Notes: generated by a model not told the origin, from the sequence alone. A DNA stretch of 40,755 nt from an uncultured Cyclobacteriaceae bacterium (GCA_937958005.1 CALGOB010000191.1:1-40755), one strand, 5' to 3'. Counted from the first letter of the stretch, positions 7,792 to 17,893 are shown. Translations and numbers: made by a program.

Positions 7792-8624
7792 AACAATTCT
7801 TCTTCATCTTCATCCTGACCAAATAAAATACCTTCATCATCATCATAAAACACCGACTCTGATTGAAACTCTCCAATAGGGGGTACAGTAACTATAAATA
7901 CTGTCCCTTTTCCTTCTTCACTATTCAAAGTAAAAGTTCCGTTTAACATACTCACTAATGAATGTACAACAGCCAATCCTAACCCATGGCCGCCAAACTC
8001 CTTTCTAGTACCGCTATCAAGTTGTTTAAACCTATCAAAAACTAAATTTAAATCAGCTTTACTGATTCCTACACCAAAGTCTACTACAGATAAAACTAAA
8101 TTATCAGATTCATCATAGGTTGATCTTACAATGACGTTCTTCTCACTTTTGCTAAACTTTAAAGCATTAGAAAGTAAATTTGAAAGTATAATAGACATTT
8201 TCTCTCTATCAGTCACAAATATCTCCTCACTTCCTACTTCTATGTCTACTGAATCTCTTAGTGCTTCTTCTTGGCCAGTTAAAGAAGTGGTAACCTCGTG
8301 AACTAATTCATTTAAATTAAATTTTGAGACATTGATTAAAGCTTGACCAGCTTCTATTTCAGCTGCCGTTAAGATATTTCTCATTTGAAAATTGAGGTTG
8401 TATATTTCTTTATATACTAGCTGAGTAATCTTAGCATTACCTCCCACATCATCAGGGTTGCCAGTTGCCACTTTTAGTAGTCCCAAAACTGAAGTCAACG
8501 GGTTATTAATCTCATTCTTTATATTGGATAGGAAATCACTCTTTACTTTTTCAGCATTGAGTAGTTTTTGATTTACTATTTGCAATTCTTCTTGCAATTT
8601 TACTATCTCGTTTAATCCTTCCAT
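7788..8624 (-). CDS. Histidine-kinase-like protein lacking the phospho-acceptor His
   Basis: About 278 residues with no membrane segment. A short coiled coil (about 5-30) leads into an H-box region reading SDFLSNIKNEINNPLTS. Alignment with the usual FLANMSHEIRTPL pattern puts Asn37 (codon AAT, 8514-8516) where the autophosphorylated His should be. The ATP-binding domain looks intact: NLLSNALKF (N box), VVDFGVGIS (G1), FKQLDSG (F box) and GGHGLGLAVV (G2), followed by an acidic tail ending DEDEEELF. Autophosphorylation in the classical way is not expected. It may bind ATP, act on another protein, or regulate CheA. I chose ATG 8622-8624, two bases after the cheR stop; a TTG two codons upstream is possible. 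It sits between cheR and cheD. Confidence 0.85.
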   Translation of the reverse strand: MEGLNEIVKLQEELQIVNQKLLNAEKVKSDFLSNIKNEINNPLTSVLGLLKVATGNPDDVGGNAKITQLVYKEIYNLNFQMRNILTAAEIEAGQALINVSKFNLNELVHEVTTSLTGQEEALRDSVDIEVGSEEIFVTDREKMSIILSNLLSNALKFSKSEKNVIVRSTYDESDNLVLSVVDFGVGISKADLNLVFDRFKQLDSGTRKEFGGHGLGLAVVHSLVSMLNGTFTLNSEEGKGTVFIVTVPPIGEFQSESVFYDDDEGILFGQDEDEEELF

Positions 8625-8626
8625 GA

Positions 8627-9490
8627 TCAAATTCTTTTATAAATTGTTGGTTTCAATTGTTCCAAAGGGACATTCTTCCCAATAATTGATTCAGAGTGTC
8701 CTAAAAAGAACAGACCTCCTACTCTTAACTTTTGACATAATTTATTGATAACTGCTTCTTGTGTTTCTTTATCAAAATAAATCAATACATTCCTACAAAA
8801 AATTATGTCAAATTCTCCTGATAAGGTATATTGATTATCCATTAAGTTCAGCCTTTGAAAGGTAGCCTTGCTTCGTAATGTAGGAATAACCCTTACTTTG
8901 TTAGCACTTCGATCTTTGCTTCTTAAAAAATACTTATCACGAAGTTCCAAAGGGACATCTTTAATCCTATCATATGCATAAACTGCAGATTTAGCTGTTT
9001 TAATTGCTTCTACAGAGATATCCGTTCCTAATATTTTATAGTCAATTTTTCTAGAAAATTCTTGCTTTGAATTATATTCCTCAAAAACCATGGCTAAAGT
9101 GTAAATTTCCTCACCTGTTGAAGAGGCAGCACTCCAAATAGAAATGTTCTTTTTATTTTTAACTTCTAAATAGGTTGGTAAAAGATGAGTTATCAAGTAA
9201 TCAAAATGAGCCGATTCTCTGAAAAAATCTGTTTTATTAGTAGATATAGCATCTATCATATTGACTATTTCAGCCTTACCTTGCTCACTAAATATTAATT
9301 CTAAATAGGTATTAAAATTTCCAACACCAGTAGCTCTCAATCTTTTCTGAAGCCTTCCTTCCACCATTACTTTTTTAACCTTGGGAAGCTTAATACCATA
9401 ATGATGAGTAACAAACGTACTTAACCGATCAAAGTCTTGATCACTTATCCGTTCCTTCTCATAAATGTTATATGGTATTTTGATATTCAC
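8627..9490 (-). CDS. cheR: CheR: receptor methyltransferase
   Basis: 287 residues. An N-terminal helical domain (about 15-85) with YGIKLPKVKKVMVEGRLQKR, the usual CheR start, leads to the SAM-dependent domain with IWSAASSTGEEIYTLAM (glycine-rich SAM loop), GTDIS, and FDIIFCRNVLIYFD near the C-terminus, all characteristic of CheR. It methylates receptor glutamates using S-adenosylmethionine and opposes CheB. The start codon is GTG (9488-9490), with no nearby ATG in frame. It is 21 bases downstream of the 642-residue MCP. No TPR extension is present. Confidence 0.95.
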   Translation of the reverse strand: MNIKIPYNIYEKERISDQDFDRLSTFVTHHYGIKLPKVKKVMVEGRLQKRLRATGVGNFNTYLELIFSEQGKAEIVNMIDAISTNKTDFFRESAHFDYLITHLLPTYLEVKNKKNISIWSAASSTGEEIYTLAMVFEEYNSKQEFSRKIDYKILGTDISVEAIKTAKSAVYAYDRIKDVPLELRDKYFLRSKDRSANKVRVIPTLRSKATFQRLNLMDNQYTLSGEFDIIFCRNVLIYFDKETQEAVINKLCQKLRVGGLFFLGHSESIIGKNVPLEQLKPTIYKRI

Positions 9491-9511
9491 TTGTGTTATT
9501 TAATTTTCTTA

Positions 9512-11440
9512 TTAAAATTTTTCGAAATCAGAATCATTCACATCACTATCTAAATCAATCTCTACACCTTTATGGAATGATTCAAACTCACTGTCTTGAG
9601 CTGTATTCGGTAATTCTTCCATTTGTGATTCATTTTGTTCTCCACTAATAGAATTAACTTCGCCTAACGAGTCATTTTCTTGTTCATTTTTATCGTTTTC
9701 GAGACTGATTTTGAAGAATGACACAATTTCTATCATTTTTAAAGCCATATCTTGAAGTTCTTGGGAACTCGCAGACATTTCTTCTGAGATAGCTGCATTT
9801 TGCTGAACAATTTGATTTAGGTTTTGAATAGCGCCATTTACCTGCTCTGCACCATTATTTTGCTCTGCACTTGCTGCACTTATATCTTTTACTAATTCCG
9901 CTGTTTTCTTAATTTCAGGAACTAGGTTGGCCAACATTTTCTTTGAAGTCTCAGCCATCTCTATACCATGACTAGATTTCTGATTAATATCTTCAGCAGC
10001 TTTTTGGCTTCTTTCTGCTAATCGCCTGATTTCACCAGCTACTACTGCAAAACCCTTACCATGTTCCCCTGCTCTTGCAGCTTCCACTGCAGCGTTAAGG
10101 GCCAATAAATTAGTCTGTCTTGAAATCTCATCTATTATAGAAATATCTTGAATAATCTCTTTCATAGATTCCAGTGTTTTTTGAACTAACATATTGCTTT
10201 CTTCAATTTCTCCAGCACCTTTAGAAGAAATTTTCTCTGTTTCCCTAGCATTGGCAGTGTTTTGGTCTATGTTAGCGGCCATCTCCTCCATGGAAGAAGA
10301 AACTTCTTCGGCTGTACTTGCTTGCTCTGAAGCTGACTCTGACATAATGTGCGAAGAAGATGTAAGTTCTGCACTTGCACTTGCTATGTGATTACTACTT
10401 GCTACTACAGTAGATACAATATCTCTAAAACGATGTATGATCCCTGTGAAATTTATCATCAGATCACCAATTTCATCTTTACTTTCATAACTTACATGGG
10501 AATTTAGATTGCCATTAGCAAATTCTGAAATCGTATTAAGAGTGATCTTAATAGATTTTGAAACTCCCCAAATTACCCAAGCAGAAATAATAATACTAAT
10601 GAAAATACCAATGAAAATCATTCCAAAAATCAACCACATTGTTCTGCTCCTACCGCTTTCACTCTTTTGATTAATAACTATTAACATCTCATCAATAGTA
10701 TTATCCATTTTATTAGACAGCGTAAATAATTCTCCACGTATTCCAGATTTATTATCTAACCCAACAGTCTTATCTATTTCTACTACTCTATTTAGCAACT
10801 GACCGTATTCATCTAATTTTTGTCTAACACTAGTACTGTTATTCCTTCGTTTCAAGTCCGCAATAGCCTCTTTGATACTTTCTAGGTAAGCTAAATCAGA
10901 GAATAGTAAGTATTTCTTTTCATTGCTAATGATGGTCAAAATATCGATTTGATTTCTTTGACTTGTTAGGTTATTTGATAATTCCTCGCAGATCTCTTGC
11001 ATTCTTCCTGTCACACCGTAATTTCCGAAACCTCGCTCATGAAATCTCTGAATGTAAACAGGTATTTTCTTATTGTAATCTAAATGCATAGATTTCAAAA
11101 GAGATAATTGTTTTGAAATTCCGTAAGAATAGGAATTTTCTAGTTCTTGGAAATTGTTAATCATTTCAACATTAGAACTCAGTTTATCTTCAAACTTTTT
11201 TAAGAATCTCTTTTGGTTATCGCCCAACGATTGTTGACTGCTTCGCATATCAATCATCATGCTATTTTTAGATTCTTTTAGTGACATTAAACTTACTTGA
11301 ACTTCTCTTAACCCTAAGCTTACATCAATTATCCCTTTTATTTTGCTGAAAGATCCAAAAACAGATAACCCGATAAGAATTAAAATAACGAATACACTGC
11401 CAGAATAAATGATTAATTTTCTTTTTATTGTTAACCTCAT
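9512..11440 (-). CDS. Methyl-accepting chemotaxis protein with large periplasmic domain
   Basis: 642 residues. The first membrane segment is about 9-30, a 235-residue helical periplasmic sensor spans about 31-267, the second segment about 268-292 and HAMP about 293-345. The signalling hairpin tip is unmistakable: [20 protein letters not shown] and [20 protein letters not shown] (residues about 438-477). The periplasmic size suggests a double four-helix bundle of HBM type, but I cannot confirm this by eye. After the signalling domain comes an acidic tail of about 65 residues (e.g. [18 protein letters not shown]) without the NWETF-like docking pentapeptide seen in enterobacteria. It presumably signals through the CheW and CheA of this cluster. 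The ligand is unknown. Confidence 0.93.
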   Translation of the reverse strand: MRLTIKRKLIIYSGSVFVILILIGLSVFGSFSKIKGIIDVSLGLREVQVSLMSLKESKNSMMIDMRSSQQSLGDNQKRFLKKFEDKLSSNVEMINNFQELENSYSYGISKQLSLLKSMHLDYNKKIPVYIQRFHERGFGNYGVTGRMQEICEELSNNLTSQRNQIDILTIISNEKKYLLFSDLAYLESIKEAIADLKRRNNSTSVRQKLDEYGQLLNRVVEIDKTVGLDNKSGIRGELFTLSNKMDNTIDEMLIVINQKSESGRSRTMWLIFGMIFIGIFISIIISAWVIWGVSKSIKITLNTISEFANGNLNSHVSYESKDEIGDLMINFTGIIHRFRDIVSTVVASSNHIASASAELTSSSHIMSESASEQASTAEEVSSSMEEMAANIDQNTANARETEKISSKGAGEIEESNMLVQKTLESMKEIIQDISIIDEISRQTNLLALNAAVEAARAGEHGKGFAVVAGEIRRLAERSQKAAEDINQKSSHGIEMAETSKKMLANLVPEIKKTAELVKDISAASAEQNNGAEQVNGAIQNLNQIVQQNAAISEEMSASSQELQDMALKMIEIVSFFKISLENDKNEQENDSLGEVNSISGEQNESQMEELPNTAQDSEFESFHKGVEIDLDSDVNDSDFEKF

Positions 11441-11500
11441 TATTTTATCGTCTTTTCTAATTTGACATCATATTTATCCATGCAAAAAATCACTTATTTA

Positions 11501-12034
11501 CTAAGCTTTGCTATCTAATTGCTCTTGTTCATTGTCATTGGTATCTTGCATAAAATAGACTTCATCTATAGAAAATACCTTCTCTAAACTGACTAGCATG
11601 ATAAAATTATCATCTTTTCTAAACATGCCTTGAATATATTCTAAAGGGTATTTAGCCTCTATGGTAGGTGATGGCTGAATATGAGACTTTCCTATTTCAA
11701 TAACCTCCAATACCTGATCAACCAATGTCCCAACCTGAATTACTTCATCTTCTACTTTTATTTCAATTACGATAATACAAGTATCAATGGTATATTCAAC
11801 TGGCTCTAGTCCAAACTTAACTTTAGTGTCTATTAATGGTAATACCTTACCTCTTAGGTTGATAATTCCAGACATATAACTGGGTGATAAAGGCACGCTA
11901 GTAATATGAGGCACCTCTATTATTTCAATGACTTTTTTGACATCTAAAGCAAAAAATTCATTATCCAATTTGAATGACAAATATGAATTTACTTCTTCTA
12001 CTACTTTTTCTTCTTGGTCTCTAAAAACACTCAT
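11501..12034 (-). CDS. cheW: CheW: receptor-kinase coupling protein
   Basis: 177 residues with one CheW-like fold from about residue 14 to 160. Recognisable stretches are YLSFKLDNEFFALDVKKV, IPEV-type IEVPHITSVPLSP, SYMSGIINLRGKVLPLIDTK (the CheW hallmark) and VGTLVDQVLEVIEI. It bridges the MCPs and the P5 domain of CheA. The ends are polar, with an acidic, glutamine-rich C-terminus. It lies between the two MCP genes (60 bases after one, 64 before the other) and starts at ATG 12032-12034. Confidence 0.95.
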   Translation of the reverse strand: MSVFRDQEEKVVEEVNSYLSFKLDNEFFALDVKKVIEIIEVPHITSVPLSPSYMSGIINLRGKVLPLIDTKVKFGLEPVEYTIDTCIIVIEIKVEDEVIQVGTLVDQVLEVIEIGKSHIQPSPTIEAKYPLEYIQGMFRKDDNFIMLVSLEKVFSIDEVYFMQDTNDNEQEQLDSKA

Positions 12035-12098
12035 TTTCTTAATTACTTATTGAGATCCTTTACTAAAATAAAACCCAGTTTATATCCAAAATTATCTT

Positions 12099-13613
12099 CT
12101 AACCAATTACATTATCTACAGCGTCTACTTTAAAATAGACCAAAGATTCTATTAAGTTATTAACCTTAATTTTCAGGTTTACCGCATTTTCCGAAATCTG
12201 ATTTGAAACGCCAGCATTTTTTTGCACGATCATATTTAAGCTTTGAATAGCAGTATTGATTTGTAATGCACCGCTACTTTGTTCCACACTTGCTTCTGAA
12301 ATAGTTCGAACTAAATCAGCGTTTTGTTTTATTTGATTTACCACAGATTGTAGTAATTCACCTGAATGTGTGGCCTTATCTACACCACTAGATGATACAT
12401 CATCTATCTCATTGGCAGCAGACTGGCTTCTTTCAGCCAATTTTCTGATTTCAGCTGCCACTACGGCAAACCCCCTACCATGTTCTCCTGCTCTTGCTGC
12501 TTCAACAGCAGCATTTAATGCTAATAAGTTTGTTTGCCTGGCAATCTCACCAATAATTGAAATTTTATTAGTAATCAACTTCATTGAATCAACTGTTGTA
12601 TTTACTGCTTCATTACCTGAGACAATGTTGGTAGCTGCATTCACTGCTAAAGTTTCCGTTTCTTGAGCACAACTTTTATTCATCTCAATATTGGCTGACA
12701 TCTCCTCCATGGAAGCCGATACTTCTTCTGCTGAACTAGCCTGCTCATTCGAAGCCATTGATAATTCCTGAGATACGTCAGTTAGTTCAGTAATATTTTT
12801 TTCAATAGATGAGGTAGTTTTAGTCACATCAGCCATAATTTTTTGTAACTGTCCGGCCATTTCTTCTATCAATCGAAGTGCTTGACTAAATTCATCTTTT
12901 CCATTAGTTTTCCCAATTTTAAAAGACAGATGCCCTCCAGCTATTATTTTGATAGCCCTGTTAAGCCTGGCCATTTTTGTTACCATAGAATTAGCAACAT
13001 AATATACGATACCGCCATATATGATTGCCATTAAAATCATCCCATAGAGAGCTCCATTTCTAGTTATGGATGCATTACTAAACATGGAATCAGACTCTGA
13101 TTTCATTTTATCACCTTCTATGGTCGAAATGTGACTTAAACCTTCAAGGATTTTAGCAAAACTAAGAGTTGCATTTTTACTACTAAACAAATCAATGATT
13201 GCCCACTGTTCAAATTGATCTTCATTGGATTTCATATTCACTAGTGGGCTGACTATTTGATCTTGCCACTGTTGCTCAAAAGTGATCAAATCAGTTATTT
13301 GTTTAAAATAAATACTACTTGAATCAACTACCTGTGTTAATTTTCTAATTTTGGTTCTAAACGATTTTGCACCAGAATTTTGCGATGTCAAATAATCATT
13401 CTTTCCTGAAGTTATGTAATACAACAAATCATAACGTCTCTTGATCATCGTTTCTTTTAATTCATTGGCTTCCGTAGTCAATGATAGAGACTTATCTATT
13501 TTTACGGCAGTGTCTAACTGATTCCCCATTTTTGTAAATAGGACAAAGGTGATCAATAGCATAAAAAGAAGACCTGCTCCTGCCCCTATGTAAATACTTT
13601 GTTTAATTGTCAT
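12099..13613 (-). CDS. Methyl-accepting chemotaxis protein, CHASE3-like sensor
   Basis: 504 residues. Membrane segments lie at about 7-28 and 187-210. The periplasmic part (about 29-186) has [18 protein letters not shown], which resembles the R-x-Y-x-x-T-G pattern of CHASE3-type four-helix sensors. HAMP follows (about 211-265), then the signalling domain with [20 protein letters not shown] and [20 protein letters not shown]. The protein ends soon after the second signalling helix, with no long tail, unlike the MCP at 9512-11440. It is 51 bases downstream of cheA and probably works in the same array. The stimulus is not evident. Confidence 0.93.
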   Translation of the reverse strand: MTIKQSIYIGAGAGLLFMLLITFVLFTKMGNQLDTAVKIDKSLSLTTEANELKETMIKRRYDLLYYITSGKNDYLTSQNSGAKSFRTKIRKLTQVVDSSSIYFKQITDLITFEQQWQDQIVSPLVNMKSNEDQFEQWAIIDLFSSKNATLSFAKILEGLSHISTIEGDKMKSESDSMFSNASITRNGALYGMILMAIIYGGIVYYVANSMVTKMARLNRAIKIIAGGHLSFKIGKTNGKDEFSQALRLIEEMAGQLQKIMADVTKTTSSIEKNITELTDVSQELSMASNEQASSAEEVSASMEEMSANIEMNKSCAQETETLAVNAATNIVSGNEAVNTTVDSMKLITNKISIIGEIARQTNLLALNAAVEAARAGEHGRGFAVVAAEIRKLAERSQSAANEIDDVSSSGVDKATHSGELLQSVVNQIKQNADLVRTISEASVEQSSGALQINTAIQSLNMIVQKNAGVSNQISENAVNLKIKVNNLIESLVYFKVDAVDNVIG

Positions 13614-13664
13614 TAGTGTAGCTTAGTTGAAAATTGTTAATTAATTAATTACATACATATGTTT

Positions 13665-15749
13665 CTATATTATTGCTCGTTTGTACTTAAGTTCTTTTTG
13701 TTCTATTATTTTATAGGCATCTAAAACCAATGCCATAGTCCCATCTCCGAGAATAGTTGCTCCAGAGATAAATTGTTGTTCTTTGAAATATTTCCCAACT
13801 GGCTTTAGAACCGCCTGATATTCTCCTTCTATCTTGTCTACAGCTATCGCAATCTTGAGACCTCTGTTTTGAACGATAACAATGTATTCTTCTTCTCTAT
13901 CCCCGTCAAGATCGTAATTAAAAACTCTTCTCAAATCAACAAATGGCAGCTGTTCACCTTCCACCATTACTAATTGGTTAAATTTATTAACGTATTCGTT
14001 CCTGTTAATTTTATAGCACCTTTCTACCTCCATAAGGGGAACTATAAAATCAGTATTTGAAACTTTAATAAGTAAGCCATCTATAACTGATAAAGTGATA
14101 GGTAAACCTAGGGTAATCACAGTACCTCTATCTATTTCTGAATGTACTTTTATATCTCCTCTTAAGTCATGGATATTTCTTCTAACAACATCCATCCCTA
14201 CTCCTCTTCCTGAAATATCTGTTACATCTTTCGCCAATGAAAATCCAGGGGTAAATATCAAATCATAGATTTCTTCTCTGGTTAAGACGTCACTTTTGGA
14301 AATAATACCTCTTTCAATTGCTTTTTCTCTTATTTTCTCTGGATCTATCCCTTTTCCATCATCTTCTATTTCAATAAACACCTTGGTTCCTGAGTAATAG
14401 GACCTAAGCATTATGTAACCATTTTCAGGCTTTCCTTTTTTGACTCTTTCTTCTTTTGATTCTATACCATGATCTAAACTATTCCTAATCAAATGTAGTA
14501 GAGGATCACTGACATTTTCGATAACTCTTTTGTCTAGTTCTGTGTCACCACCTTCAGTCAGAAAATCTACTTCTTTTCCAAGTTGGCTTGATAGGTCTCT
14601 TAATACTCTTTGAAATCTATTAAAAAGACTTTCAACTTGGATCAGCGTCATACCAAAAGCTGTATCCCTTAACTGACGAGTTAATTTCTCAATACTTTCA
14701 GTTATAGTCTGAAGGTCATCTTCTTCCTTTTTATCAGTATAAAGAGAAAGACTGGCCTGTGTTGTTACTAATTCACTTACTAAGTTCATTAGTTCGTCTA
14801 ACTTCACAGTAGGTACCCTAATGGTAGAAGTTGCTTTTTTAATTTTAAAAGTCTCACTTACTCTATTCTTAAATGTAGGCAGTTCTTCAACAGATTCTTC
14901 AGCTGATATCTCAGTTTTATCATTTAGATTACCTTCTTCGGGTTGTAACTGTTCTACTATCTTTTTAAGATCTTCTGGGTCAATTGATCTATCGCTATAA
15001 GATCTTCCACTTATTTCTTTTATAAAAGAGTCTTGATTTAATAAATCATATTCGGCTATTTCGTTTATATCAATAATAGAATCATCCTCTACAAAAATAA
15101 ATACGTCTTTAATAGGGTCTATTCCTTTACTCTTCACAAGAAAAACATCCCAAGTAACATAGGATTTTTTTGGCTCAAAAGAGTTGTCTACAATTCTCTC
15201 GTCAAACCTAGGAAACACTCTTGCCTCTCCTAAATCTGATAACTCATCTATCAATAATAGAGGATTAGTTCCGTTTAAGAAAAGATTCTCATTAGGTTTA
15301 AATTGAATATGATAGGTTACTTTAGATTCAATGGAGTCTTTGACTATTAACAATGCCTCTTGACTCTCTACTGTATCTAATAAATTGATTACCTCATTTT
15401 TAAGTGTCTCATATTCTTCTTTGTTTGAAGTATTTTTTAATTCAGGATCTAAAACAATCTTTTTTAACAGATCTAAAGATTTAAATGTATAATCAATAAT
15501 TTGTTTGGAAAGAAGGGCTTCGCCAGATCTCACCTTATCGTAAATGGTTTCAAGGTGATGCACAAAATCTGCAACTTTAACAGATCCAAACATTCCACTG
15601 CTACCTTTCAGAGTGTGCATTGACCTAAATACATCAGCTACTAAAACATCAGAGTCTCCTGGAGATTTCTCCAAAAGCAATAAGGACTCTTCCATTTTCT
15701 TGAAAAGATCCTCAGCTTCTTCTAGGTATATATCTCTAAGGTTAGACAT
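13665..15749 (-). CDS. cheA: CheA: chemotaxis histidine kinase
   Basis: 694 residues with classical order. P1/Hpt (about 1-105) has phospho-acceptor His45 in FRSMHTLKGSSGMFG. A regulator-binding-like region and a long acidic linker (about 125-310) follow, then the dimerisation helices with LDELMNLVSELVTTQ. The ATPase has LIRNSLDHGIE, EDDGKGIDP, FTPGFS and GRGVGMDVVR. The C-terminal P5/CheW-like domain starts around TLSVIDGLLIKVSN. It autophosphorylates under MCP/CheW control and passes phosphate to CheY and CheB. Its ATG overlaps the TAA of the upstream cheY by one base (TAATG at 15749). All key residues are present, unlike the kinase-like protein at 7788-8624. Confidence 0.97.
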   Translation of the reverse strand: MSNLRDIYLEEAEDLFKKMEESLLLLEKSPGDSDVLVADVFRSMHTLKGSSGMFGSVKVADFVHHLETIYDKVRSGEALLSKQIIDYTFKSLDLLKKIVLDPELKNTSNKEEYETLKNEVINLLDTVESQEALLIVKDSIESKVTYHIQFKPNENLFLNGTNPLLLIDELSDLGEARVFPRFDERIVDNSFEPKKSYVTWDVFLVKSKGIDPIKDVFIFVEDDSIIDINEIAEYDLLNQDSFIKEISGRSYSDRSIDPEDLKKIVEQLQPEEGNLNDKTEISAEESVEELPTFKNRVSETFKIKKATSTIRVPTVKLDELMNLVSELVTTQASLSLYTDKKEEDDLQTITESIEKLTRQLRDTAFGMTLIQVESLFNRFQRVLRDLSSQLGKEVDFLTEGGDTELDKRVIENVSDPLLHLIRNSLDHGIESKEERVKKGKPENGYIMLRSYYSGTKVFIEIEDDGKGIDPEKIREKAIERGIISKSDVLTREEIYDLIFTPGFSLAKDVTDISGRGVGMDVVRRNIHDLRGDIKVHSEIDRGTVITLGLPITLSVIDGLLIKVSNTDFIVPLMEVERCYKINRNEYVNKFNQLVMVEGEQLPFVDLRRVFNYDLDGDREEEYIVIVQNRGLKIAIAVDKIEGEYQAVLKPVGKYFKEQQFISGATILGDGTMALVLDAYKIIEQKELKYKRAII

Positions 15750-16129
15750 TATCTTATGATTTTACGAACAACTTTGAGTAATTTTGCTTCTTCAAATGGT
15801 TTCACAATCCAACCGGTTACACCTGCTTTTTTAGCTTCCATTTTTTTCTCCATATTAGATTCCGTAGTCAGCATCAAAATTGGTGTATAGAGATACTTTT
15901 CGTCATTCCTAATCTCATTTATCAGTCCAAAACCATCCATTACAGGCATAAATAAATCTGTTATTACTAGTGAAACCTGATTCTCAATAGTGCGTAACAC
16001 ATCTAGTCCATCTTTTCCGTTTACACCTCTAAAAACATTATAGCCAGCATTTTCTAGGATCTTCGCGACTAGTTCCCTAATACTTTCTGAATCGTCAACT
16101 ATCAGTATAGTTTTTTTCATATCAAACAT
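15749..16129 (-). CDS. cheY: CheY-type response regulator adjoining cheA
   Basis: 126-residue receiver domain. LIVDDSESIREL supplies the acidic pair, LVITDLFMPVMDGFG the phospho-acceptor Asp (near residue 60), MLTTES the switch Thr and WIVKPFEEA the conserved Lys. This is the form found immediately upstream of cheA in many clusters and is the likely main CheA target. The annotated ATG (16127-16129) overlaps the STAS gene by 8 bases; a second ATG at 16118-16120 gives a protein three residues shorter that begins directly at MKKTILIVDD and cannot be excluded. The one-base overlap with cheA implies coupled translation. Confidence 0.93.
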   Translation of the reverse strand: MFDMKKTILIVDDSESIRELVAKILENAGYNVFRGVNGKDGLDVLRTIENQVSLVITDLFMPVMDGFGLINEIRNDEKYLYTPILMLTTESNMEKKMEAKKAGVTGWIVKPFEEAKLLKVVRKIIR

Positions 16130-16499
16130 TTTTTGGTTTGATCATTAAATTCTCAAACCCTGACCTGATAATAATTTTTTTCAGATCATCATCAAACTTA
16201 GAGTCTATAGTTACTACTTTGCCTACTTTTGCATAGTATTCTTTAATATGGTACAAAGTCTGCATAAATGGTAAGTCTAAATAATCAATTTCATCTAAAT
16301 AAAAATCTACAAAGTCAAAATCATTAAAGACTTCACCGATATTCTCCTTAAAATGAAGCGCATTATGAATACTGAGAGCACCTTTAATACTTACTCTAAC
16401 TTTCTTGATTTTCTTCCTTTTAGAAGGCTTCAAAATAACGATTAGACCTTTAAAATCTATCAAAGGATCTATGTTAACTTCATTTGCAATTAGTGACAT
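16122..16499 (-). CDS. STAS-domain protein without a phospho-acceptor Ser
   Basis: 125 residues, a single STAS-like (anti-sigma-antagonist) fold: strand VRVSIKGALSIHNALHFKEN, strand and loop DFVDFYLDEIDYLDLPFMQT, then helix LYHIKEYYAKVGK and strand VVTIDS. In phospho-regulated STAS proteins the loop reads Asp-Ser-Ser-Gly; here it is Asp75-Leu-Pro-Phe, so no phosphorylatable Ser is available. It is the first gene of the chemosensory cluster and overlaps cheY. The far end of the cluster encodes a SpoIIE/PP2C-like protein, the enzyme class that normally acts on STAS partners. The fold call is from pattern and hydrophobicity only. Confidence 0.7.
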   Translation of the reverse strand: MSLIANEVNIDPLIDFKGLIVILKPSKRKKIKKVRVSIKGALSIHNALHFKENIGEVFNDFDFVDFYLDEIDYLDLPFMQTLYHIKEYYAKVGKVVTIDSKFDDDLKKIIIRSGFENLMIKPKNV

Positions 16500-16925
16500 C
16501 TATTAATTTATAATCATTTAGAATCTATCAATTACTATCCATACTAGATGTGAGTAATTTATGAATATCTATCACACAATAACAGCAGTTTTCGACTAAA
16601 CCTAAGAATTACTGGTTTAAAAAGAATAATTATGTGATAAACAAATCAACCATTTTTTTTGTCATTTTAAGAATCAAAAGGCAATAAATTTTCATAAATC
16701 GTACAGCTAACGGTTTAGCTTTCACAATTAGTTGAAAAATTAGTTATATATACCTATTGTTTATAATAGACACAATACCTAAACAACGAAACTTAAAATC
16801 TGATTAACTCGGTAGTGCGATCACGAAACATGTCGGCTAGAATTCAAATCTAGTCAACTATGACACTTCATATGATCATATGTAAAATTAAAGCGTATGC
16901 CAATATAACAAGAATTTATTAAGTC
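16500..16925. other. Divergent intergenic region upstream of the chemosensory cluster
   Basis: This 426-base AT-rich gap separates the first minus-strand chemosensory gene from a plus-strand barrel gene, so promoters for both should lie here. I found no convincing TAnnTTTG element on either strand. A perfect palindrome lies at 16869-16882, and a weak tRNA-like stretch near 16804-16858 was rejected. Confidence 0.5.
16869..16882. promoter_or_regulatory. 14-base perfect palindrome, possible operator
   Basis: CATATGATCATATG reads identically on both strands and lies 43 bases before the ATG of the barrel gene at 16926. Position and symmetry fit a dimeric regulator site, but AT-rich palindromes also arise by chance and no second copy was seen. 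Confidence 0.3.
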
Positions 16926-17771
16926 ATGAAGAGATTTTTATTGTTTTGTTTATTGCTAGTTCCAATTACCATCTATGCACAAAGTCCTTGGGCAAGTGGA
17001 AAAGGTAAAGGTTATGGGCAAGTTTTGTACACCTCAATCCCTACTTACTCAACCTTATTTGCAGGGAATGGCAATACAATTAATACTGAGAGAGAACTAT
17101 CTGACAGAACGGTTTCGGCCTATTTAGATTTTGGGATTAATGATAAAGTTACTTTTTCATTAAATATCCCTTATGTGTTTGTAAAAAGTGGTTCACTAAC
17201 TGAAGAAACATTAAATCCGCTTACCCAAGAAGGCTCTCTTAATGGGTTAGGAAATATTTCATTGGCAGCAAAATACAGCTTTTATAAAAAAAGAAATTTT
17301 GCAGCGGGTGTCATTTTTCAAGGAGACTTGCCTACCAGATCTTTTGATAATCAAACAGGTTTAAGTACTGGAGTTGATGCATTTACCTTTATTCCGAAAC
17401 TTACTGCAGGATTGAGTAACGATGACTGGTTTGTATATGGGTATTTTGGATATGGTATAAGAACCAGTAATTATCATCATATCTTAAATTACGGAATAGA
17501 AGGTGGCTTAAAAGCAGCTGAAAATGTCAGCTTGATCCTCAACATTAATGCTATTAATAGGCTAGATAATGGAGATCCTTTAGTGGATAGCGAAACTAAT
17601 TTAGCTACTGGTTTTTATACTAGCATACAAGAATACAATGCCTTTCTGATCAAGCTATTAGTGGAAAGGATTTCTGGCAACTTGGGTGCTCTTGTTTCAT
17701 TAGGGGGTGGTTCGGGTAATTCAGTTGCTGCATCACCAGCAATAAGTATTGGTTTATTCTACAAATGGTAA
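16926..17771 (+). CDS. Secreted outer-membrane beta-barrel-like protein
   Basis: 281 residues. A signal peptide (about 1-18, ending ITIYA before QSPW) is followed by alternating amphipathic strands with many Gly/Tyr/Phe residues, such as VSAYLDFGINDKVTFSLNIP, LAAKYSFYKKRNFAAGVIF and ISIGLFYKW. The C-terminus is an aromatic residue (Trp), as in many outer-membrane barrels. About 12 strands would fit. No catalytic motif is seen, and the precise family is not recognised; it resembles the general transporter/MetA-type barrel group of Bacteroidota. It is a single gene convergent with the TPR gene at 18016-19305, with a family B element between them. Confidence 0.75.
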   Translation: MKRFLLFCLLLVPITIYAQSPWASGKGKGYGQVLYTSIPTYSTLFAGNGNTINTERELSDRTVSAYLDFGINDKVTFSLNIPYVFVKSGSLTEETLNPLTQEGSLNGLGNISLAAKYSFYKKRNFAAGVIFQGDLPTRSFDNQTGLSTGVDAFTFIPKLTAGLSNDDWFVYGYFGYGIRTSNYHHILNYGIEGGLKAAENVSLILNINAINRLDNGDPLVDSETNLATGFYTSIQEYNAFLIKLLVERISGNLGALVSLGGGSGNSVAASPAISIGLFYKW

Positions 17772-17893
17772 AAGAATGCCTTAAAACCTTATCCTATTAG
17801 CATTGCCCTGCATAGCTAAACTTAACCTAAATAATACCGCATAATAGATCCTAATTCAAGCAAGTAATATCTTCGGTCTTAAGGCACCTTTAA

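Noticed and set aside
16804-16858. tRNA-like stretch with CTCGGTAG and a CTAGA-ATTCAAA-TCTAG stem-loop
   Set aside because: The T-arm-like hairpin is real, but the D-arm, anticodon arm and acceptor stem do not pair, so no tRNA can be folded by eye.
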